NCBI RefSeq assembly: GCF_000612805.1
Contig: NZ_HG964403.1
Location: forward strand, 620,001 to 684,000
Length of the DNA: 64,000 nt
DNA from: Bacillus ndiopicus
GTDB taxonomy: Bacteria > Bacillota > Bacilli > Bacillales_A > Planococcaceae
Reading direction: 5' to 3'
The position numbers and the translations under genes are program-made. The notes under the pieces are model-generated. The model did not search any database. It was given only the letters and a program-made list of their open reading frames with translations, and had not been told where the DNA came from. Numbering within the stretch: position 1 is the stretch's first letter; each line of letters opens with the position of its first letter. Below, in pieces: positions 1-7,692 of this stretch.

Positions 1-257
1 ATCTTTGTATTAGGTAAGACAGTTTTCAGCATTTTTATGACATGTAATGTCTCTTCAATATTCCAAATATAACAGCTAAACCCTACAACATCGGGTTGCT
101 TTTGGAACAAATCAGAGACAATATTAAAAGCAGGGTCTTTAATTGTATATTCAGCAAGCTCCGGTATAAATTCTGGATAGGCACTCGCCTTTAGGTAACG
201 GATTGCTAAATTTGTATGAATATATTTGGCGTTTAATGTTGTTAATACAATTTTCAT
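1..257 (-). CDS. B12-binding-domain radical SAM protein (N-terminal part only)
   Basis: Only the first 85 codons lie in the window; the gene continues past the left edge. The visible part begins MKIVLTTLNAKYIH and contains VVGFSCYIWN, which resembles the N-terminal cobalamin-binding fold of B12-dependent radical SAM proteins (the DUF4080-type proteins common in Bacilli). The Cx3Cx2C cluster of the SAM domain is not visible because it lies outside. The ATG at 255-257 is preceded by GAGGAGAG at good spacing, so the start is well supported. It is divergent from the histidine kinase at 464. Substrate unknown. Family assignment is by recognition of the N-terminus alone. Confidence 0.7.
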   Translation of the reverse strand, partial: MKIVLTTLNAKYIHTNLAIRYLKASAYPEFIPELAEYTIKDPAFNIVSDLFQKQPDVVGFSCYIWNIEETLHVIKMLKTVLPNTK

Positions 258-463
258 AATTTCTCTCCTCTTCACATTTATCATTGTAGCAGTGTATTAA
301 AAAGGGGACAACTTACTAATTATTCGTAAAAAATGTCTTTATTTCTAAATAATTTTTCGGAAAATATAGAATATTAGGTAATAAAAATGTAATATAGTTA
401 ATAGGATATAAATAGCATACTAATTGATAGCGCGATTACTTTACAACAGGAGGTTCGTTTTCC

Positions 464-1885
464 TTGAGTTATATTGATATTTCCAAGCTTGATAGACTCT
501 TTGATGAGTGCAAAGAGTCGATTATTATCATGCACGAATCAGGTCAAATTCAAAAAATGAATCAAGAAGCAGCGCAATTATTAGATAGGAATCATGTAGT
601 AGGGCAGCTGATGCTTGATGAAATGTCTAGTGAAACATGGAATGCTTTTATGAAACAAGTGAAGTATTCAGGAATAGCATTTTGCAATGTAAACATTATT
701 GTAGAAAATAATGCTATTTCTACAAGTGTATTTGGTTGTTATTTTAGAAAAGAGCAATCACTTATCATATGGCTAAATCCAAATTACAATGAGGACAAGC
801 TAGTCAATAAAGATGTTCTATACTCTATTATAGACTGTGCATGCTACGATGCAATTTTGTCGGACAAGCATGGTTATATTGTGAATGCAACACAAGGTGT
901 TTTAAAAATTTTAGGGCATACAAGCGAACAGACGATGCAAAAGACGTATGAACAACTATTACATGATTTAGGTATTTCACAAGTGCGAACTTTAAAGTAT
1001 TTTGAAAACATAGATTGTTGCTCTACAAGTACACTAGTTTTTCAACGTGAAATGGCTAGTGGAACAATGATTTATGAAATGACAGCAACCCCAATAAGCT
1101 CTAATAACTTGATTGTTACAATATTTAAAGATGTAACGTCTGAAACAAATGTTGCACATAATGAAAATGAAGAGGAAAAAATGCTATCCAATTTAAATGA
1201 GCTTGTTGCAACGATTGTGCATGAAATACGAAATCCAATGACTTCTTTAAAAGGATTTTTAGATTTACTAAAATTAAACATGAGTGAAGATGGCAAGCAA
1301 TATTTTTCGATTATTGACGCAGAATTCGAACGCTTAGAGCTTATTTTAGAGGATTTTCTATATCTATCGAAGCCACCAAGATATTCAATGGAGGAAATCT
1401 CCTTGGTTGGAGTTGTTCAACAAATAGTCGATCTTATGCAGCCGCAAGCAATTCAAAGTAATATTATATTAATGCTCCAATACTCTCTAGTAGATGAATT
1501 TAAGATGATGGGGAATGAAGTACGTTTGAAGCAGCTGCTTATTAACGTTATTAAAAATGCGATTGAAGTGATGCCGCTAGGAGGAACGATAACAATTGCA
1601 CTGGGCTATAATATTGATGGCAATATTGAGTTGACTGTAAAAGATGAAGGCTATGGTATGAGTGAAGAAACAATGCAAGGGTTATTTACACCATTCTTTA
1701 CTACGAAGAAGCAAGGTTCGGGTCTTGGTTTACCTCTTGTAAAGAAAATTATTGAGGAACACAATGGGGATATTAATGTTTGGAGTAAGGAAGGTGTAGG
1801 TACAGAGTTCACATTTACAATTCCTATTGATCCATACAAATACGTAGTAAATATTCCACTACATGAATCTGTAAGCCTAACTTGA
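464..1885 (+). CDS. PAS-domain sensor histidine kinase, sporulation-kinase-like
   Basis: A 473-residue soluble sensor kinase without transmembrane segments. Two PAS-like segments (about residues 10-110 and 118-225) precede a HisKA domain with the phosphoacceptor in VHEIRNP (His253), then an HATPase domain with N-box NVIKNAIE, DEGYGMS and GSGLGLPLVKKI. The architecture matches the cytosolic Spo0F-phosphorylating kinases of Bacillus (KinA/KinE type) and no response regulator is adjacent, as is usual for these orphan kinases. The start is TTG with AGGAGG at about 450-455. Which kinase it corresponds to cannot be decided here; a role feeding the sporulation phosphorelay is inferred from architecture only. 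A Spo0E-like phosphatase gene lies 3 kb away. Confidence 0.85.
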   Translation: MSYIDISKLDRLFDECKESIIIMHESGQIQKMNQEAAQLLDRNHVVGQLMLDEMSSETWNAFMKQVKYSGIAFCNVNIIVENNAISTSVFGCYFRKEQSLIIWLNPNYNEDKLVNKDVLYSIIDCACYDAILSDKHGYIVNATQGVLKILGHTSEQTMQKTYEQLLHDLGISQVRTLKYFENIDCCSTSTLVFQREMASGTMIYEMTATPISSNNLIVTIFKDVTSETNVAHNENEEEKMLSNLNELVATIVHEIRNPMTSLKGFLDLLKLNMSEDGKQYFSIIDAEFERLELILEDFLYLSKPPRYSMEEISLVGVVQQIVDLMQPQAIQSNIILMLQYSLVDEFKMMGNEVRLKQLLINVIKNAIEVMPLGGTITIALGYNIDGNIELTVKDEGYGMSEETMQGLFTPFFTTKKQGSGLGLPLVKKIIEEHNGDINVWSKEGVGTEFTFTIPIDPYKYVVNIPLHESVSLT

Positions 1886-1897
1886 ATAATCGATAAA

Positions 1898-1945
1898 GAG
1901 GCTGCGGTAAAGTCAGATATTTATCTGGTTTTACCGTAGCCTTTT
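1898..1945 (+). terminator. Rho-independent terminator of the histidine kinase gene
   Basis: The arms GGCTGCGGTAAA and TTTACCGTAGCC pair around a short TCAGAT/ATCTG inner stem and are followed by TTTT. It lies just after the stop codon at 1885. Confidence 0.8.
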
Positions 1946-1984
1946 GACGCATTTTAGTTTCAATTTTAATTTATAGAAGAGGCA

Positions 1985-2080
1985 AACAAGCCGATGATTT
2001 CCGTTATGGGTGGAGCTATGCCCCGTGGAAAGCGAGCCAATCGTAACGGAAATCAACTGCGTTTTCGGCTTTTTATATAA
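1985..2080. repeat. Dispersed intergenic repeat, family B, copy 1
   Basis: This non-coding block folds on itself: TGATTTCCGTTA (about 1994-2005) pairs with TAACGGAAATCA (2044-2055), and the flanking AAGCCGA pairs with TCGGCTT. A 31-nt stretch (2026-2056) recurs identically at 53743-53773. It reads through no convincing gene. The rest of 1946-2188 holds nothing else I can name. Confidence 0.75.
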
Positions 2081-2188
2081 AATCTGCGAAAGTGAGCATA
2101 CACTCCACTTTGAGCCATAATTATATTTAATTTTATCAACCACAGCTTTTGACAATAAACCTAAATATAGAAAATTAGTTTAAAAAAT

Positions 2189-2218
2189 TGGACAAGTCTT
2201 TCAAGCAATGGCTATAAT
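2189..2218 (+). promoter_or_regulatory. Predicted sigma-A promoter of the mhqR-like gene
   Basis: A -35 TGGACA (2189-2194) and a perfect -10 TATAAT (2213-2218) are separated by 18 bp, 38 bp before the chosen start codon. Seen by inspection only. Confidence 0.55.
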
Positions 2219-2256
2219 GCTTTGTAGATAAGTTTTCTCAGATAAGGATGGATCAT

Positions 2257-2703
2257 ATGGCTTCAGAAGAAATTAAACAATCATTAAAATTATTTATCGT
2301 ACTGTCACGTGCATATAAAGCGATTAATGAATCAACAAATCAATTTTTCCACCAAAATGGATTGAATCCAACGGAGTTTGCTGTATTGGAGCTACTCTAT
2401 CATAAAGGAAGACAGCCATTACAGCATATTGGCAATAAAATATTATTAGCAAGTGGTTCGATAACTTATGTAGTAGATAAACTTGAAAAAAGGGGCTATT
2501 TAACGCGAGTATCCTGTGCAGCGGATCGTCGTGTAACATATGCAGCCATTACAGATGCAGGATCTCAATTTATGGCGGAGCTATTTCCGCAGCATGAGAA
2601 AAGCTTACACGAGCTGTTGAGTGCGTTAACTCCAGAGGAAAAAGACCAAGCAATTGAGCTGCTGAAAAAGCTAGGTTTATCTGTTAAGGATTTATCATAT
2701 TAA
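2257..2703 (+). CDS. mhqR: MarR-family repressor, MhqR-like
   Basis: A 148-residue winged-helix regulator. The block GLNPTEFAVLELLYHKG, the stretch KILLASGSITYVVDKLEKRG and the wing residues DRRVTYA match what I remember of B. subtilis MhqR (YkvE), which represses quinone and thiol-stress genes. One Cys is present just before the wing (SCAADRR). An ATG at 2248 overlaps the AAGGATG ribosome binding site, so I chose the ATG at 2257. No mhq target gene (dioxygenase, azoreductase, hydrolase) is adjacent, so its targets lie elsewhere or differ. Confidence is high for MarR and moderate for MhqR orthology. Confidence 0.8.
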   Translation: MASEEIKQSLKLFIVLSRAYKAINESTNQFFHQNGLNPTEFAVLELLYHKGRQPLQHIGNKILLASGSITYVVDKLEKRGYLTRVSCAADRRVTYAAITDAGSQFMAELFPQHEKSLHELLSALTPEEKDQAIELLKKLGLSVKDLSY

Positions 2704-2750
2704 AAGAGAGTGTGGCCAAACACTAATTATTTTAAAACCACTATCCTTCT

Positions 2751-2803
2751 AAAAATAGCTGTAGAGAAAGCTCGCATTTGTTCGCTTTCCCTACAGCTAT
2801 TTT
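2751..2803. terminator. Bidirectional terminator between mhqR-like gene and lipoprotein gene
   Basis: AAAATAGCTGTAG plus GAAAGC pairs with GCTTTC plus CTACAGCTATTTT. A and T runs on both sides suit the two convergent genes that end at 2703 and 2806. Confidence 0.8.
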
Positions 2804-2805
2804 AA

Positions 2806-3504
2806 TTACTCAATTGTTAAACCCATTTGTATTAATGCATCTTTTAAATCAGCTTCATTATCAAAAATCGTTAGGCGAATAAATTTTTCAGGTAGTTCGT
2901 ATAAAAGTGTTAATACTGTTTCGCCTTCAAATTCAACATAAAATGTATGCATATTTGTAATTTGTTCATTTAATTGAATAGATGATAAATCATATTCATT
3001 ATAGCCATCTTCAGGGGCAATTGCGCTCACTGTGTCATTCGTATTTGTTAACAATTCATCGAATACAGCTTCAGATTTCGGAAATGCTTCAATACGCATT
3101 GATACATCTGGATCTGCATCAGCCATTACAACATCACGACCAGGCTCTTCGGCAGTGATTGTAAATCCCTCCATTAAATCCATATGATAGTCTTGCTGCG
3201 GACTCTTTGTATTAATTGTAGAACCTTTCATTTCCTGATTATTTGATTTATACGTAATTGAATGTACTTGACTAGATGGACTTTCTTCTGATGTTATGTT
3301 TTCTGTATCTACTTCTTCATCTTCTTCTTTTTCTTTTTCTTCTATTGCGCCATCCTTGTCCGTTTCCTCTTGGTCGCTAGGATTTTCAACTGTAACGTCA
3401 TTTGAATCAGTTTCTGGAGATGGTTCCTCAGATTGGGACTCTGCATTACATGCTGCTAGTAATAGAGCAGTTAGAATAGAGAAAATTAATAAATATTTTT
3501 TCAT
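2806..3504 (-). CDS. Putative lipoprotein with acidic linker
   Basis: A 232-residue exported protein. The N-terminus has a Lys-rich start, a hydrophobic run and a lipobox LLAAC with Cys19, so it should be lipid-anchored on the outer face of the membrane. Residues about 22-90 are a low-complexity, Glu/Asp/Ser/Thr-rich spacer. The C-terminal about 130 residues look like one compact domain (DYHMDLMEGFTITAEEPGRD onward) of a type I cannot name. AAGGAGG precedes the ATG. It is convergent with the MarR gene and 64 nt downstream of the CPBP gene on the same strand, so both may be co-transcribed. No function is assigned. Confidence 0.8.
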   Translation of the reverse strand: MKKYLLIFSILTALLLAACNAESQSEEPSPETDSNDVTVENPSDQEETDKDGAIEEKEKEEDEEVDTENITSEESPSSQVHSITYKSNNQEMKGSTINTKSPQQDYHMDLMEGFTITAEEPGRDVVMADADPDVSMRIEAFPKSEAVFDELLTNTNDTVSAIAPEDGYNEYDLSSIQLNEQITNMHTFYVEFEGETVLTLLYELPEKFIRLTIFDNEADLKDALIQMGLTIE

Positions 3505-3568
3505 TTAACATTCCTCCTTAAAATATAAGGACGTACTTAATTAAAATAAGTTTCCTGCAAAAAAGTAA

Positions 3569-4180
3569 TTATGTGAGTGGTAAAACTAAAAATAATAACA
3601 AAACAAAGACAACATGAGACACAATAATTAGCGGTAAGCTCTTTTTCCATTCATATAAAGCACCCCATAAAAGCCCGGAAACAAGGGCAGCTATTGTACC
3701 TGGGATGAAGCCGCTGATAGCGACCGAAATAGAGAAAAGAACGGCTGTAATAATGACCGCATAGCTACTTTTGACAAAGCGTTTTAATTGTTGCTGAACA
3801 AAGCCACGCCAAAACATTTCCTCTCCTACGACAATAATAAAGATAAGTAGTAAATAATGCCAAACAGTTGATGGTCCATATTTTGCTAAAAAGCTCGCGA
3901 TTTGTTGTGGAGCACTTTGACTTATTATTGGTAATATTATATAGCCCGCTTTTACAATCCCATAGGTGATTGTCCCATAACCAATACCGAATATTAAATA
4001 TTGCCATGTAGGTAAGCTATCTTCAAATTTTTCTGTTACGAGTGAAATGGCGATACCAACTAATAAAGTGAATGTGTACAAATACCAAAAAATCGTTTTT
4101 TCAGAAAATGTATAAAACAGCATTGCGTACATGAAAATTAAAGAAAGCAACAGTACTGGAGCTTGTTTAATTAATTTCAT
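3569..4180 (-). CDS. CPBP-family intramembrane metalloprotease
   Basis: A polytopic membrane protein of about 203 residues with roughly six hydrophobic segments. It carries the CPBP (Abi/CAAX protease) signature: GEEMFWRGF, giving the EExxxR motif, and a later SHVVF histidine, the expected metal and catalytic residues. Members cleave membrane-associated substrates or process bacteriocin immunity peptides; the substrate here is unknown. A TTG at 4190-4192 touches the GGAGG ribosome binding site, so the ATG at 4178-4180, 12 nt downstream, is the better start. A terminator-like hairpin lies directly upstream (4212-4260). Confidence 0.8.
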   Translation of the reverse strand: MKLIKQAPVLLLSLIFMYAMLFYTFSEKTIFWYLYTFTLLVGIAISLVTEKFEDSLPTWQYLIFGIGYGTITYGIVKAGYIILPIISQSAPQQIASFLAKYGPSTVWHYLLLIFIIVVGEEMFWRGFVQQQLKRFVKSSYAVIITAVLFSISVAISGFIPGTIAALVSGLLWGALYEWKKSLPLIIVSHVVFVLLLFLVLPLT

Positions 4181-4211
4181 AAAATGTATCAACCTCCTAA
4201 CGTAATACTAT

Positions 4212-4260
4212 CAAAAAAACTCCCCTTCATCATCAATTTTATGACGAAAGGGAGTTTTTC
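4212..4260. terminator. Terminator-like hairpin upstream of the CPBP gene
   Basis: AAAAAAACTCCC...TTCaTCAT pairs with ATGAcGAA...GGGAGTTTTT. On the minus strand it ends in a TTTTTTT run and sits only about 30 nt before the CPBP start. It could end transcripts from the YkvS-like gene or attenuate the CPBP gene. The remaining bases up to 4422 show no gene. Confidence 0.7.
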
Positions 4261-4422
4261 TAAACATTGTAGTATAGTAATTGTAAATAATGCCATATTA
4301 TAATACTAACAGAACTTATTATCAGTCTGTTGTAGCAAAGATTGCGGCATTTGTAGAGAGGTTTGAAACAGCATAAATTTTAAAAAAATGGTAATAAATA
4401 TGCATTGTTTTTTATTGCTGAA

Positions 4423-4599
4423 TCAAGATAAAATTTTATAACGTTTATGGTTAACGACTGTTTTCTCTTCTATTTCTAAGTCCGTGAAATTTTCCATAAT
4501 GGTTAAGTCAACGATAACAGAATTCTCATTTACTTTTTCAACAATACCTTGTAAGCCATCTTTAAATTCAATGATATTTCCAACTTCGGCAATTTTCAC
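4423..4599 (-). CDS. DUF2187 small protein, YkvS-like
   Basis: This 58-residue ORF reads KIAEVGNIIEFKDGLQGIV, then EKVNENSVIVDLT, and ends in TVVNHKRYK. I recognise it as a DUF2187 protein resembling B. subtilis YkvS, a short SH3/KOW-like beta domain of unknown function. The start is GTG at 4597-4599 with AAAGGAG 10 nt upstream. Its 3' end overlaps a 20-base word (4414-4433) shared with the end of a dispersed repeat near 42.8 kb. It is probably monocistronic. Confidence 0.8.
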   Translation of the reverse strand: MKIAEVGNIIEFKDGLQGIVEKVNENSVIVDLTIMENFTDLEIEEKTVVNHKRYKILS

Positions 4600-4862
4600 A
4601 GGCAGTCAACTCCTTTAATGACTTCATAATTCACGTCATTACCATAACTGTTGTTAAGAATAACATACTAGGAGTATATAAAGCAATTATATGGGCAAGG
4701 TTTGTATTATTTTACAAAAATGTGCTAATTGGAGCTGTATTCTTAAGGCAAATATTGTATAATAACAATATATTAATTTCAAATTCGAAGTAATATTTGA
4801 TGGTGAAAATTGCAAAAACAAAATAAAGAAATTTTCTTTTTCGAAGGAGATATGAGTTTCAT

Positions 4863-5051
4863 ATGGAATTATATAGAAAAAAGATTGATGATTTGCGAAA
4901 TAAAGAAGTACAGTCAATAGAAATAGAAAAAGATGAATTTTTAGCTTTTCGACAAATTTTGGTGAATGAGCCTGATTTCAAGCATTTTAGAGGAGAAGCG
5001 AAACAAGGTGGCAATATTATATATACTTATTTAGACATTGCCCGAACATAA
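4863..5051 (+). CDS. Small hypothetical protein, first gene of a two-gene operon
   Basis: A 62-residue, charged, soluble ORF beginning MELYRKKIDDL and ending YTYLDIART. The SD AAGGAG (4844-4849) is 13 nt from the ATG, rather far, but no other in-frame start exists. The next gene, a Spo0E-like phosphatase, begins 39 nt downstream on the same strand, suggesting co-transcription and perhaps a link to sporulation control. I do not recognise the family. Upstream (4600-4862) a TATAAT at about 4758 lies inside a dyad AATATTGT..ACAATAT, possibly a controlled promoter. Confidence 0.65.
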   Translation: MELYRKKIDDLRNKEVQSIEIEKDEFLAFRQILVNEPDFKHFRGEAKQGGNIIYTYLDIART

Positions 5052-5090
5052 TAGGCACGTTATTTGTATCAATGTTAGGGGGGGACAAAA

Positions 5091-5267
5091 GTGGAGGAAG
5101 GTATTTTAAAGCAGCTTGAACGTACGCGTGAACTAATGATTCGTTCGGGAATTGAAAATGGACTGCGAAATGCCAAAACAATTCGCTTGAGTAAACAACT
5201 AGATCGATTGATGAACAAATACGCAAAACAAAAAGAACAAAATCAAAGTGATCAGTTAATGAACTAA
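5091..5267 (+). CDS. Spo0E-like aspartyl-phosphate phosphatase
   Basis: A 58-residue ORF opening with GTG behind a GGGGGG ribosome binding site. The sequence has the Spo0E-family pattern: an N-terminal helix with the R..M motif (LKQLERTRELMIRSG), then the signature LSKQLDRLMNKY, equivalent to the SxxLDxLI..Y core whose Ser and Asp residues mark the family. Members dephosphorylate Spo0A~P and so hold back sporulation. The length is typical of the short paralogues (about 50-85 residues). It follows the 62-residue ORF in a probable operon. Which phosphoprotein it acts on is not visible from sequence. Confidence 0.85.
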   Translation: MEEGILKQLERTRELMIRSGIENGLRNAKTIRLSKQLDRLMNKYAKQKEQNQSDQLMN

Positions 5268-5360
5268 AAATAACAAATATTTTTTATAAAGTATGTTTAA
5301 CTATATGAAATCCTGGGAATAATATAATTGAACACAGCAACATTCTCATTTCCCCCTTTT

Positions 5361-5396
5361 GGAGTAGAAGCAAATTAAGCTTCTACTCTTTTTTTG
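5361..5396 (+). terminator. Rho-independent terminator after the Spo0E-like gene
   Basis: GAGTAGAAGC and GCTTCTACTC form a perfect 10-bp stem followed by TTTTTTT. Confidence 0.9.
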
Positions 5397-5490
5397 TCCA
5401 ACTACTATAATAATTACTCTTTTTACAGTACAGTAAAGAGAGGGAATATTTAAAATTTACACATCCAAGGATTTTGAGGAGGAAATAACT

Positions 5491-6363
5491 ATGACAACAA
5501 TCGCGTTTATTGGAACTGGTGTTATGGGCGCAAGCATTGTAAAGCATTTATTAAAGGCAGGACATGAGGTAACAGTTTATACAAGAACACAGGCAAAGGC
5601 ATTGCCACTAATTGAACTAGGTGCAAAATGGGCTGATTCACCAGCACAGGCAGCGTTAAATAAAGAGGTTATTTTTACAATGGTTGGTTACCCTCAAGAT
5701 GTAGAGGAAGTGTACTGTGGAGCTAATGGCATTTTATCAACAGCTAGGCAAGGTGCAATTGTTGCAGATATGACAACATCTGAACCAACATTAGCGAAGA
5801 AGCTTTACACTCTGGCATTAGAAAAAGGGATACATAGTATTGATGCACCTGTATCAGGCGGTGATATTGGTGCACAAAATGGCACATTATCTATTATGCT
5901 TGGAGGAGATAAAGCTGTTGTAGAGTTGATTCGACCAATATTTGAGGTGTTTGGAGGAAATATCGTATATCAAGGACAGGCTGGAGCTGGACAGCACACA
6001 AAAATGTGTAATCAAATCGCAATTGCAGGTGGAATGATTGGTATATGTGAATCCATTATTTACGGTTTACAGGCTGGTCTGACAATGGAAGATGTTTTAA
6101 AATCTATTTCATCAGGAGCAGCGGGATCTTGGTCTCTTTCCAATTTAGCACCACGTATATTACAAGAAGACTTAGAACCAGGCTTTTATATAAAGCATTT
6201 TATTAAAGATATGAAAATTGCCTTAGATGAGGCTGAAAAAATGAACTTGCAATTACCAGGCTTACAGTTAGCCAAAAAAATGTATGATATTTTATTAACA
6301 GAAGGTTATGGTGATAAAGGCACACAAGCGCTAATTCAATATTATAAAACGAAAAATAGCTAA
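5491..6363 (+). CDS. ykwC: Beta-hydroxyacid dehydrogenase family oxidoreductase, YkwC-like
   Basis: A 290-residue NAD(P)-dependent dehydrogenase of the 3-hydroxyisobutyrate dehydrogenase / tartronate semialdehyde reductase family. Visible motifs are the N-terminal Rossmann FIGTGVMGAS, the substrate-binding DAPVSGGDIGAQNG, and GAGQHTKMCNQIA with the catalytic lysine. Blocks such as AAGSWSLSNLAPR and GFYIKHFIKDMKIAL match B. subtilis YkwC as I remember it. The physiological substrate is not established. AGGAGG stands before the ATG. It is monocistronic, between terminators at 5361 and 6423. Confidence 0.9.
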   Translation: MTTIAFIGTGVMGASIVKHLLKAGHEVTVYTRTQAKALPLIELGAKWADSPAQAALNKEVIFTMVGYPQDVEEVYCGANGILSTARQGAIVADMTTSEPTLAKKLYTLALEKGIHSIDAPVSGGDIGAQNGTLSIMLGGDKAVVELIRPIFEVFGGNIVYQGQAGAGQHTKMCNQIAIAGGMIGICESIIYGLQAGLTMEDVLKSISSGAAGSWSLSNLAPRILQEDLEPGFYIKHFIKDMKIALDEAEKMNLQLPGLQLAKKMYDILLTEGYGDKGTQALIQYYKTKNS

Positions 6364-6422
6364 ATGATTAACAAGATAGAGAGTGCCTATTATATGTAAT
6401 TTACTTTAAGCACAAAGAGAGA

Positions 6423-6465
6423 AGTCTAGTTAAATGGTAACAGTCCATTTAACTAGACTTTTTGA
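6423..6465 (+). terminator. Rho-independent terminator after ykwC
   Basis: A perfect 15-bp stem (AGTCTAGTTAAATGG with its complement) is followed by TTTTT. Confidence 0.9.
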
Positions 6466-6523
6466 TTGATAGCTATGCTTGCTTAAGAAAAATGTAACAA
6501 TTGTAAAAATTAAAAACGGTGAT

Positions 6524-6551
6524 ATGACAAATAGGCTTGCTGTGATACAAT
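6524..6551 (+). promoter_or_regulatory. Predicted sigma-A promoter of cheV
   Basis: ATGACA (6524-6529) and TACAAT (6546-6551) are separated by 16 bp, 42 nt before the TTG start. A sigma-D-like GGTGATAT word nearby has the wrong distance to the closest TAAA, so I favour sigma-A. Confidence 0.45.
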
Positions 6552-6593
6552 TGTAGTATAAAAATAGGGGCTTTAAGAGAGGGGCGAGCGACC

Positions 6594-7496
6594 TTGGATC
6601 AGAAAGGTATTTTATTAGAAAGTGGTACTAATGAATTAGAAATAGTTGAATTTGAAGTAGCTAATAATAAGTTTGGTATTAACGTTATTAAAGTAAAAGA
6701 AATCATTCAACCGATTCCCGTAACATTTATTCCACATGTCCACCCACACGTAGAAGGGATAATTCAACTACGCGGTGAGGTTTTACCTGTTGTAGATATG
6801 TTAAAGGTATTAGGGCTGAACCATTTGCAGCATGGTCCACAACAAAAGTATATCGTCGCTGAGTTTAACAAACAGCGTGTAGTATTCCATGTGGATAATG
6901 TGACACAAATTCATCGTATTTCATGGAATCAAATTGAGAAACCGTCTGATATGTATCAAGGTGGAGTTTCGCAAGTAATCGGTGTTATCAAGTATAATGA
7001 AGAAATGATACTACTCCTTGATTTTGAGAAAATTATGGTAGATATAAACCCAGATTCAGGTATTAGTGTAGAGTCAGTGAAAAAATTAGGTAAACGCGAG
7101 CGTTCTGAAAAGAAAATTATTATCGCTGAAGATTCGCCATTATTGCGCAAGCTTCTACATGATACGATGCATGAAGCAGGCTACGATAATATTGACTTTT
7201 TCGAAAATGGTCAAGATGCGTTAAATTACTTAGAGACATTAGCGAGAGCTGGCGGAAATATAGGGGAACATGTTCAATTAGTTATTACAGATATTGAAAT
7301 GCCTCAAATGGACGGGCATCATTTAACGAAGCGAATTAAAACAAACCCTGATTTAAAAGTGTTACCTGTTATTATCTTCTCAAGTTTAATCACGGATGAT
7401 TTGCGACATAAGGGAGATCAAGTTGGTGCTGAGGATCAAATTTCAAAACCGGAAATCGCAGAGCTAATTTTACGTGTAGATCAATTTATTTTGTAG
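6594..7496 (+). CDS. cheV: Chemotaxis coupling protein CheV (CheW + receiver)
   Basis: A 300-residue protein with an N-terminal CheW-like domain (about residues 15-155; VKEIIQPIPVTFIPHVHPHVEG, IQLRGEVLPVVDM) and a C-terminal receiver (about 172-300) with acidic pocket AEDS, phospho-acceptor VITDIEMPQMDG and conserved Lys in QISKPE. CheV couples methyl-accepting receptors to CheA and adapts through phosphorylation of its receiver. The length equals that of B. subtilis CheV. The start is TTG with AGAGGGG about 10 nt upstream. Its presence implies a motile organism; no other che or fli gene is in the window. Confidence 0.93.
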   Translation: MDQKGILLESGTNELEIVEFEVANNKFGINVIKVKEIIQPIPVTFIPHVHPHVEGIIQLRGEVLPVVDMLKVLGLNHLQHGPQQKYIVAEFNKQRVVFHVDNVTQIHRISWNQIEKPSDMYQGGVSQVIGVIKYNEEMILLLDFEKIMVDINPDSGISVESVKKLGKRERSEKKIIIAEDSPLLRKLLHDTMHEAGYDNIDFFENGQDALNYLETLARAGGNIGEHVQLVITDIEMPQMDGHHLTKRIKTNPDLKVLPVIIFSSLITDDLRHKGDQVGAEDQISKPEIAELILRVDQFIL

Positions 7497-7523
7497 TAAG
7501 CACCTATCATTGATATGTAATGA

Positions 7524-7561
7524 AAAGTCGGATGCTTACGCAAGGTATTCCGACTTTTTTA
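7524..7561 (+). terminator. Rho-independent terminator after cheV
   Basis: AAGTCGGA and TCCGACTT pair across a 17-nt loop and are followed by TTTTTT. Confidence 0.8.
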
Positions 7562-7692
7562 TTTTGATTTCCATATGGCGGATAAGTAGCTATTTCGAGT
7601 AAAAATAGTAAAGCATATTTTAATTGCGCAAAAGGCGTACACCTACTAAATCATGATAAATAGATTAAATAGATAGAAAAGGAGCGACAATT

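Noticed and set aside
395-430. Sigma-H promoter before the histidine kinase gene
   Set aside because: TAGGATATA resembles a sigma-H -35, but no GAAT-type -10 stands at the right distance.
6490-6530. Sigma-D promoter for cheV
   Set aside because: A GGTGATAT word is present but the nearest TAAA is only about 10 bp away instead of about 15.
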